Shown: piece by piece, positions 49,280 to 56,487 of the stretch
Layout: every line of letters starts with the position of its first letter
Numbering within the stretch: position 1 is the first letter of the stretch
DNA from: a bacterium
GTDB taxonomy: Bacteria > UBP6 > UBA1177
DNA: 57,777 bases
Direction of reading: 5' to 3'
Assembly (NCBI GenBank): GCA_017645765.1
Contig: JAGCNV010000058.1
Location: 1 to 57,777 of the forward strand
Notes under the pieces: model-generated
The model's input: only the letters and a program-made list of their open reading frames with translations
What the model was told of the DNA's origin: nothing
Databases searched by the model: none
Program-made: the position numbers and the translations under genes

Positions 49280-50827
49280 TTAAATTTTGAAATCAATTCC
49301 CTGTGCCAACGGAAGCGTTTTGCCCCAGTTGATCGTATTTGTCTGACGGCGCATATAGACTTTCCAAGCATCGCTGCCCGATTCTCTGCCGCCGCCCGTC
49401 TCTTTCTCGCCGCCGAACGCGCCGCCGATCTCTGCACCGCTCGTTCCGATGTTGACATTTGCGATACCGCAGTCTGAACCTGCGTGTGAAAGCCAGAGTT
49501 CAGTGTTGGGAAGCGATGTCGAGAAGAGTGCCGAGCTGAGTCCCTGCGGAACTTCGTTGTTGTAAGCGATCGCATCTTCGATCTTGTCGTATTCGATTAT
49601 GTAAAGAAGCGGAGCGAATGTCTCGTGCATAACGATCGGAAGGTCATGTTTTACTTCAGCGATCGTAGGCTCAACGTAGAAACCGCCTTCGCAGCCTTTA
49701 ACAGTGACTTTCTTGCCGCCGTAAAGGATCTTGCCGCCCTGAGCCTTGACCTGTTTGATCGATTCCATGAGGTCGTTTACAGTCTGTTCGTCTACAACCG
49801 GGCCCATGATGTTGTCGTCGTCAAGCGGGTTGCCGATTTTAACCTGTTTGTATGCGTTGATGAGCGATTTTACGAATTTCGCCTTTACCGATTTCTGGAT
49901 GATGACTCTTCTTGTCGTGGTGCATCTCTGGCCTGCCGTGCCGACAGAACCGAAAACGACAGCTCTGAGAGCCATGTCAAGGTCAGCAGTTTCATCGATA
50001 ACTACAGCGTTGTTGCCGCCGAGCTCAAGAAGCGATCTGCCGAATCTCTTTGCAACTGCTTCGCCGATCTGACGTCCCATCTTCGTGCTTCCGGTCATGC
50101 TGATAAGCGGAACACGCGGGTCGTTTACGAGCGTGTCACCGACATCGCTGCCTTTGCCGATAACGAGCGAGAAAATGCCGTCAATATCGTATTTGTCAAC
50201 GATCGGAGCGATGATGTTCTGAACTGCGATTGCGGTAAGAGGAGTTTTTGAACTCGGTTTCCAGATTACAGCGTCGCCGCAGACTGCTGCAAGAAGAGAG
50301 TTCCATGACCATACTGCTACCGGGAAATTGTAAGCGGTGATAACGCCGACAACACCAAGCGGATGATACTGGTCATACATTCTGTGGTTTTCTCTTTCGC
50401 TGTGCATCGTGTAGCCGTAAAGCTGACGGCTGAGGCCGAGCGCGAAATCGGAAACGTCAATCATTTCCTGAACTTCGCCTTTTCCTTCGACTGCGATTTT
50501 ACCCATTTCGAGTGTTACGAGCGCACCGAGGTCGCTTTTGTACTTTCTGAGAGCGTCACCGATCTCGCGAACGATAAGGCCGCGTTTCGGAGCGGGCATC
50601 ATTTTGAATTTTTCGAATGCCTCTTTCGCCTTTGCAGCGACAATTTCATACTCGTCTTTCGTTGCCTGAATAACGGTAGCGATTACTTTGCCGTCGATCG
50701 GGGAAACGCTTTCAAGCTTTTTTCCCGTCGTTTTGAGCCAGCCTTTTGAAGAACCGGTCGTTGCACCGTAATTTTGCTTTTTGATTCCGAGCCTTTTCAG
50801 AAGTTCCTGAACGTTAACTGATTTCAT
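49280..50827 (-). CDS. ALDH7-family aldehyde dehydrogenase (aminoadipate-semialdehyde/antiquitin type)
   Basis: A 515-residue NAD(P)-dependent aldehyde dehydrogenase. The antiquitin (ALDH7A1/AmaB) family is indicated by [28 protein letters not shown]-type C-terminus (visible as [15 protein letters not shown] and [14 protein letters not shown]), by [23 protein letters not shown] in the N-terminal half, [11 protein letters not shown] (base Glu, about 269) and the nucleophile in [12 protein letters not shown] (about 299). Family members oxidise alpha-aminoadipate semialdehyde in lysine breakdown or related aldehydes. It is cotranscribed with pruA (14-nt gap), so lysine or proline-type substrates are both plausible. 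The start at 50827 follows AAGGGGGAAAC; the longer in-frame extension upstream is hydrophobic and lacks a site. Confidence 0.88.
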   Translation of the reverse strand: [515 protein letters not shown]

Positions 50828-50959
50828 GTTTCCCCCTTGCGATAAACGCAAAAAAATTGTTACTAAAAACAAAAAAACGATGCTGAGTAACACAAAATGA
50901 AAGAAAAGTAAAATTGTTAGAGGTTTTTAAACAGATTTTTTAGAGGATTTTTGGAAAAT

Positions 50960-53900
50960 TTAGAAGATTTTTTTTCTGAGAAGTGCAAATCCGAGCATTG
51001 CAGCCGCCGAAAGAACCGCAGCAATGACGATTATACCGGTGTTGTCCGATTCAACTTCAAGAACAGCACAGCCGCCGCTTTTCTTTTTCTCGGTTTCACA
51101 GCTGCTGTCACCTTCCGGACAATCATAGGTAAACTGTTTTGAGTTAAGCGGAAGTTCGTAGACACTTGCAGTGTTGTCGCCAAGTGAGATTCCACCCTTA
51201 GGAATGATTACCTTACCGAACATCGGAGGATCAGTCTTGGTCATATTGAAATCGACTTTGACCACAAGATATTTTACTTCATCGGCAGTGTAAGTCAGAG
51301 GCTGTGAGAAATCAGATTCCTCAAACGTGATAGCACTCGATTCACCCGATGAAAAATTTGTTTTTTTGGCAAGTTCTACATCTGGTGATCCGTCGTTGTT
51401 CGTGTCAAGCCAGAGCGAAATACCGGTAATACCGTTTTTGTCGCCGAATTTTACAGAACTTCCTGAAACTTTGATTTTGAATTTCTTAATCGAATTAGGC
51501 TTGCCTATCGACTTTGTTTTGATCTGCATAACCGGAATATCGTTGTTCATTTCGGAAATAGCCGGAACCGAAGGATCGTGCGAACCGCTTGTTACAATGA
51601 AGTAATCTCCTGTCGGCTCAAGATAGAATGTTGCAAAATCAATACTGCTGTCATTTTTGCCGTTAGCGTTTGAAATATTTGATGTACCGTTGCTGCTTAC
51701 ATTGACGGAAGCAACACTTTGAATGAAGAAATTAAATGCAGTGTTTGTCGGGATCATATCATCATTATAGTTTACTTTTGCACGTACAATGAAGTAGTTG
51801 AGCGATTTTCCGACAAACTTCTTCGCGTCAGATTTAAGCGAGAAATAAATGTAATTCAGATTTTTCGTGGTGGCATCGGGATTACTTATAATTTCATCTT
51901 TTCTGCCGTTTTCATCTTCTTTGCCGTTCTCGTCGTAAACACCGTTTCCGTCGGCATCGTAAATAAGTTCAAAATCGGAGAATTCGAACTTGGAATTGTT
52001 TTTCGTGTCAAAGTGAATACTAAAATCGTTGAAATTGAACACTTTTTCTTCATCGCAGTCAGAAGCCTGAAGTGTAAACTGACCGAGAACGAGAGGCTGT
52101 CCGCCGTTGTCTTTCGGAATGATTATCGTATTTTCCGACTGCGGAGAGTTTTTGCCGAGAGCAAGCTTTACCTGAGCATCATTGCACATAAGGGTCAGAT
52201 CGTCCTTGCATTTGTAATCTTCACAGGTATAGCCTTTTCCGCAATTCGGCAGACCTTCGTCGCCGCATTCACGATTGTCTTTTACACCGCCGCACATTTC
52301 GGGAGTCGGAGAAACGCATTGCGCATCGGGAACACAGCTTCCCGGTTTAAGTTTAAGAGGATATGAAGTGTTTGTCTTGTACGGAGTTTCACTCTTTGCA
52401 TCTTTAATTTCAGCAATATTCGAGAATACATAGTTCTTTGCGATACCTGTTTTCGGACGTACTTTGTATCTGACAAGAATTTTGTCGGGACAGTAATTTT
52501 TATCACACGGACTCATTTTGTCGGCAAGTTTGACTCCGTCTCCTGAAAGCGGGAATTTGTTGCCGTCTTTATCCGGAATTACCGTCCAGTCGGTTCCGTC
52601 GCCTTTATCGTTGAACTTGGTTGCGTATTCTGTCGTTCCCGGAATATAGTCAAGCTGAGTGTCAAGTTCATCGGAAATCGAAACAGCTTTGGTTTCGTCC
52701 TTTCCCCAGTTCTGAACTTTTACAAGATAATAGAACTCTTTACTTCTGTTTACATAAGGACAATAGTAGTCATTCACAGTGTTGTTATCAGAAGCCGGAC
52801 ATGCGCAGAAATATTTCTCAGGTTCATCGGGAATATCAAAGTCGGAACCCTTTATGTCAACCGAAAGAACCATGAAGTTGGTAACAATAGCATCCTGGTT
52901 GACAGAAAGTTTGATCTCCATCGAAGTGTTTCCCTTTTCAAGATGCTCCTGCAGATTGATTTCTTTTTCACTGTCAAGAAGGAATGTATCGACATCAATA
53001 CCGTAGTTTACACCTTCATCATTCGGACCTGAAACACAGATGATTTTTTCATCTTCCGGTGCGTCCTGATTCCAGTTTACAATCGAGGAAATCGAATTGA
53101 AAACTTCAACGTAAGTACCTGTAATAGGATTGCACTTGTTTTTGAGTTTATAAATTCCATCTGCATTCTGACCTTTAAGGAAAAGACCTTCAAAAGGAGG
53201 ATTATTGTTGGTAAGGCTCGGGTCACCCTCACCGACCATTGTCGTAAGACGTACGGCCGGGTTGAGCGGAAGCTCGAAACCGCTTACTTTCGCAACAGAC
53301 TCCTCATTGTAAACATGAGAAAGACCATTGTAGAAATAGATCTTTTTCGGTCTGATGTTCTTCGATCTGTAGATGAAGAAAATCGACCATCCGCTGAGCA
53401 TAGTCGTATTGCAGCGGTAAGCATCATGTTCTGTGCAGTCAAGACCGCTGAAAGTGTAGGTTCCGTAATATTCACCGGTTCCTTCCTGATGTCCCGCAGT
53501 CTTGTTGATTTCATAAATTTCATTAAAGAATTTGGTAATATCGACACGGTAGGTGAAGTAGCCGATTTCCATCTCGGTGTTTTTAATATTGTCTGTTGTA
53601 CAGCCGAGCGTAACATTCTGTTTGAATCTGATTCCCTCAAAATCAAAACTCGGTGCAGCGCTGAGCTTTTCACCAGCTTCACCAACTTTGACATCCTCTG
53701 CGTACTCAACATTTTTGTCGGCAGTCTGCGTGAAAGCGAGGCGAACCTCATTGTCGGTCGGAAGACTCAACTTTTCAGGATCAACCGCGCCCATCCAGAT
53801 AAGATAAGCCTTCTCGATAATGGCATCATCCGGAATGTGCAGATTGTTCAGAGTAAACGAACTTGAATCAACGCAAGTATCACCCTGCGGGTTGTTTTCA

Positions 53901-54196
53901 TCATCATCAGGAAGTTTGATTTTGTCATCAACGTTCGAATTGAACATAACAAAGAAATCCTGACCACCGTCTTCCCAGCTCATAACAGGGTCACCACCGA
54001 TCATGTGACCTTTGTTGTTGGAACCTGTGTCTTCATCGTCAGGAACTTCAGTGTCCGGATCCGGGGTTTCGGGATCCGTGGTTACGGGATCCTGATTTTC
54101 GGGATCCTGATTTTCGGGATCTGTGTTTTCCTGAGCAAAAACCGCAAAAGAAAGAAAAACGATTAAAAAAAGCACTAAAAATTTTGTGTTTTTCAT
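50960..54196 (-). CDS. Large secreted protein, paralogue of the 1038-residue protein
   Basis: A 1078-residue exported protein, signal peptide 1-21 (SFAVFA|QENTDP). A DPENQDP-type linker of about 30 residues follows, then the same order of segments as in the gene at 4622: QDFFVMFNSNVDDK, FTLNNLHIPDDAIIEKAYLIW, WSIFFIYRSKNIRPKKIY, a DUF11-like part (VKVQNWGKDETKAVSISDEL, YIPGTTEY), a Cys-rich segment (CGGVKDNRECGDEGLPNC) and beta domains (YDADGNGVYDENGKED). The C-terminus is SGGCAVLEVESDNTG, a hydrophobic helix and LRKKIF, parallel to GGSCAV of the paralogue. It likely is anchored or processed at the surface. GGAGGAATT precedes the ATG at 54196. Role unknown; the pair looks like duplicated surface-layer-like components. 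Confidence 0.8.
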   Translation of the reverse strand: MKNTKFLVLFLIVFLSFAVFAQENTDPENQDPENQDPVTTDPETPDPDTEVPDDEDTGSNNKGHMIGGDPVMSWEDGGQDFFVMFNSNVDDKIKLPDDDENNPQGDTCVDSSSFTLNNLHIPDDAIIEKAYLIWMGAVDPEKLSLPTDNEVRLAFTQTADKNVEYAEDVKVGEAGEKLSAAPSFDFEGIRFKQNVTLGCTTDNIKNTEMEIGYFTYRVDITKFFNEIYEINKTAGHQEGTGEYYGTYTFSGLDCTEHDAYRCNTTMLSGWSIFFIYRSKNIRPKKIYFYNGLSHVYNEESVAKVSGFELPLNPAVRLTTMVGEGDPSLTNNNPPFEGLFLKGQNADGIYKLKNKCNPITGTYVEVFNSISSIVNWNQDAPEDEKIICVSGPNDEGVNYGIDVDTFLLDSEKEINLQEHLEKGNTSMEIKLSVNQDAIVTNFMVLSVDIKGSDFDIPDEPEKYFCACPASDNNTVNDYYCPYVNRSKEFYYLVKVQNWGKDETKAVSISDELDTQLDYIPGTTEYATKFNDKGDGTDWTVIPDKDGNKFPLSGDGVKLADKMSPCDKNYCPDKILVRYKVRPKTGIAKNYVFSNIAEIKDAKSETPYKTNTSYPLKLKPGSCVPDAQCVSPTPEMCGGVKDNRECGDEGLPNCGKGYTCEDYKCKDDLTLMCNDAQVKLALGKNSPQSENTIIIPKDNGGQPLVLGQFTLQASDCDEEKVFNFNDFSIHFDTKNNSKFEFSDFELIYDADGNGVYDENGKEDENGRKDEIISNPDATTKNLNYIYFSLKSDAKKFVGKSLNYFIVRAKVNYNDDMIPTNTAFNFFIQSVASVNVSSNGTSNISNANGKNDSSIDFATFYLEPTGDYFIVTSGSHDPSVPAISEMNNDIPVMQIKTKSIGKPNSIKKFKIKVSGSSVKFGDKNGITGISLWLDTNNDGSPDVELAKKTNFSSGESSAITFEESDFSQPLTYTADEVKYLVVKVDFNMTKTDPPMFGKVIIPKGGISLGDNTASVYELPLNSKQFTYDCPEGDSSCETEKKKSGGCAVLEVESDNTGIIVIAAVLSAAAMLGFALLRKKIF

Positions 54197-54254
54197 AATT
54201 CCTCCAAAATTTAAAAAATCAACACACCGAAATCACTTCGATCAAAATTGGATT

Positions 54255-54282
54255 ATTTTATATAAAATCAATTAAAAATCAA
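54255..54282 (-). promoter_or_regulatory. Promoter of the 1078-residue secreted protein
   Basis: On the minus strand TTGATT (54277-54282) is followed after 16 nt by TAAAAT (54255-54260), in a very AT-rich stretch. Confidence 0.55.
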
Positions 54283-54382
54283 TTTTAATTTTACGGCGCA
54301 GACCGGCGGTTACGAAGTGAAAAACTTCGAATGGAATACAATCCAACCTTAGTTTCCGCAGCGGACACACCGGAAAAAAAAC

Positions 54383-54410
54383 TTTTTAAAATAAAAATCT
54401 TACCTATAAT
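54383..54410 (+). promoter_or_regulatory. Probable promoter of the 631-residue secreted protein
   Basis: A perfect -10 box TATAAT (54405-54410) stands 38 nt before the ATG at 54449; the -35 box at the usual 16-nt distance is only TTTTTA (54383-54388). Confidence 0.45.
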
Positions 54411-54448
54411 ATCTCGTTTCGTTCATTAACTTTTTATGGAGATTAAAC

Positions 54449-56344
54449 ATGAAAAAACTTTTTGTTTCGGCAATTGCGATTTTCGCATGCCTGCTTTCGT
54501 TCAACCTTTTCGCTGACAGCGAGTGTACCGGTATTTCCATCGAAAATATCGAGTATAACAGTAGTTCCAAAAGACTTGTCAGCACGGATGTAACCGGTCT
54601 GGATTTTGCAGACGGTGAGACTGCTAAGTTCCAGATTGAATTTTATGCAGACGAACTTACAGCCGATTCTTACGACCTTGGTTCTGAAAAAAACGCCAAC
54701 TACAAAACCTGTGACGAATGTGCCCGCATTTTTCACTATAACGCGGCAGGTGATGGTCTTGTCACACAGTATTTCCAGGAAAGCGGAACGCTTGAACTTT
54801 CTTATGTTGACACCGAGGGCGCTTCAAACGGTGTCATTTCGGCAAAACTTGTTGAAGTAACAATCGACAGCAGCAACGGTTATCAGTCAACACCGGTTGA
54901 GAACGGAAAATGTGTAGAAATTGAAACTGCTGCATGGGATACGGCATGCATCCCTCAGTGTGAAGGCAAATCATGCGGCTCAGACGGCTGCGGCGGATCA
55001 TGCGGAACATGCGACGGTCAGGCTTGCGGTGCTGATTTCCAGTGCACTCCCTTCAACTGCTCGGAACTTTCAATAGGCGAATTTGAGCTGGTAGTAGAAA
55101 GTGACTATTATGGAGATCATTATTATTACTATGATGCTTACACAACCGGCAACGGAATCGGCAGCGCTTCTGTTCCGGATCTGTTTGAAATCAGCTTCAT
55201 TGCAGACGAACTTACAACCGGTATAGTTGACCTCACCGGCGATATAGGCGATGCTTATGTAATTCTGTATGAAGACTATGATGTAGAAAATAATTCCACA
55301 AAAAAATATTATTTCCAGGAAAGCGGTTCTCTTAATTTCACCGAAGTTAAGGAAGGAACTTTTGAATCAAGAGGAACCGGTTCTGTCAGACTTGTCGAAG
55401 TTGACACGGATATAGTTCCGGTAGCAGGCGGAAAATGCTACACTCTCGACAACTTTGCATGGGATACCGTTTGTGTTCCTCAATGCGAAGGCAAACAGTG
55501 CGGTCCTGACGGATGCGGCGGAACATGCGGCGAAGGCTGCAGCGTTGACCAAACCTGCAATGCAGAATTCCAGTGTGTTGCTGACAGCTGCACAACCATC
55601 ACTCTTGACACAACAAACGTCACTTTCGATGACTACTATATGAGTTATTATATGCCCTACACACCGAACAGCGGCGGTGAATATGATACATTTTCACTTC
55701 AGCTTTACTATGTTGATCCTGTAATCGGAACGCACGAACTTGCAGGAACGAATTATGCCGATGAGACTGGAGTTTTCATTTTCGTTTACGACGAAACCGA
55801 CAGCGACGACTATAAAACTTACTTCCAGAAAAAAGGACAGGTAAAAGTCACCGCTTATGACGAAGAGGCAGGAAATATCACCGCAGAACTTAAAGATGTA
55901 AAATTGGCAGAAGTTACTATAAATGAGGATGATTACTCGACTGTTCCCGTTGCAGGCGGAAAATGCTACGAAATCCAAAACGTTACATTCTCTTATCCTG
56001 CTGGCGAGGGCAATGATCCGACCGATCCGACTACTGATCCGACAAATCCGACTACCGATCCGACTGAACCGACTACTGATCCGACCGAGCCGACTACTGA
56101 TCCGACCGAGCCGACCTCGGATCCGGCTGACACAGGAGATACCGGTGATACGGACAACGATCCGGCAGATACAGGCGACACTGAAGTTCCCGGCGATGAC
56201 ACCAGCGATACCGGCAGTGCTCCTTCTGACGGCGACACAGACACGACTCCGGCTGACGGCGATGACACTCCGGCTGACGGTGATGACACGACTCCGACTA
56301 AGGAAAGTAAAAAATCCAGCGGCTGCTCGGTCGTAACACTCTAA
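54449..56344 (+). CDS. Secreted protein with three beta domains, CGxDGCGGxCGxC linkers and DPT-rich tail
   Basis: A 631-residue exported protein (signal peptide ending near FNLFA|DSEC). Three related beta domains of about 150 residues each begin CTGISIENIEY, CSELSIGEFEL and CTTITLDTTNV. Between them sit Cys-rich linkers of about 35 residues with CIPQCEGKSCGSDGCGGSCG and CVPQCEGKQCGPDGCGGTCG, a motif frequent in exported delta-group proteins. After the third domain comes a Pro/Thr/Asp linker (PTTDPTEPTTDPT) and an Asp/Gly/Thr-rich part, ending SKKSSGCSVVTL with no transmembrane helix. GGAGATTAAAC precedes the ATG. A terminator follows at 56372. The downstream gene is built of the same modules, so the two arose by duplication. 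Confidence 0.82.
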   Translation: MKKLFVSAIAIFACLLSFNLFADSECTGISIENIEYNSSSKRLVSTDVTGLDFADGETAKFQIEFYADELTADSYDLGSEKNANYKTCDECARIFHYNAAGDGLVTQYFQESGTLELSYVDTEGASNGVISAKLVEVTIDSSNGYQSTPVENGKCVEIETAAWDTACIPQCEGKSCGSDGCGGSCGTCDGQACGADFQCTPFNCSELSIGEFELVVESDYYGDHYYYYDAYTTGNGIGSASVPDLFEISFIADELTTGIVDLTGDIGDAYVILYEDYDVENNSTKKYYFQESGSLNFTEVKEGTFESRGTGSVRLVEVDTDIVPVAGGKCYTLDNFAWDTVCVPQCEGKQCGPDGCGGTCGEGCSVDQTCNAEFQCVADSCTTITLDTTNVTFDDYYMSYYMPYTPNSGGEYDTFSLQLYYVDPVIGTHELAGTNYADETGVFIFVYDETDSDDYKTYFQKKGQVKVTAYDEEAGNITAELKDVKLAEVTINEDDYSTVPVAGGKCYEIQNVTFSYPAGEGNDPTDPTTDPTNPTTDPTEPTTDPTEPTTDPTEPTSDPADTGDTGDTDNDPADTGDTEVPGDDTSDTGSAPSDGDTDTTPADGDDTPADGDDTTPTKESKKSSGCSVVTL

Positions 56345-56371
56345 TTATTACAATAACCTTTCAGGTTTTCA

Positions 56372-56395
56372 GGGCGCTTCGGCGCCCTTTTTTTT
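56372..56395 (+). terminator. Rho-independent terminator after the 631-residue protein gene
   Basis: GGGCGC (56372-56377), loop TTCG, GCGCCC (56382-56387) then eight T (56388-56395). Located 27 nt after the stop codon. Confidence 0.92.
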
Positions 56396-56419
56396 GCCCT
56401 TTACTTTCATTTACAAAAT

Positions 56420-56447
56420 TTGATTTAACTCTCTTTTTTACTAAAAT
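56420..56447 (+). promoter_or_regulatory. Promoter of the partial lipoprotein gene at 56488
   Basis: TTGATT (56420-56425) and TAAAAT (56442-56447) separated by 16 nt, 40 nt before the start codon. Confidence 0.6.
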
Positions 56448-56487
56448 ATTGCGATTTTTGTTTACAAACGTTTTTTGGAGGTTTTTT

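Noticed and set aside
56345-56420. Frameshift that might hide a transmembrane helix after the GCSVVTL tail
   Set aside because: Downstream of the stop no frame encodes a hydrophobic segment and a terminator follows within 30 nt. The same short tail in the amidase protein makes a genuine end more likely.
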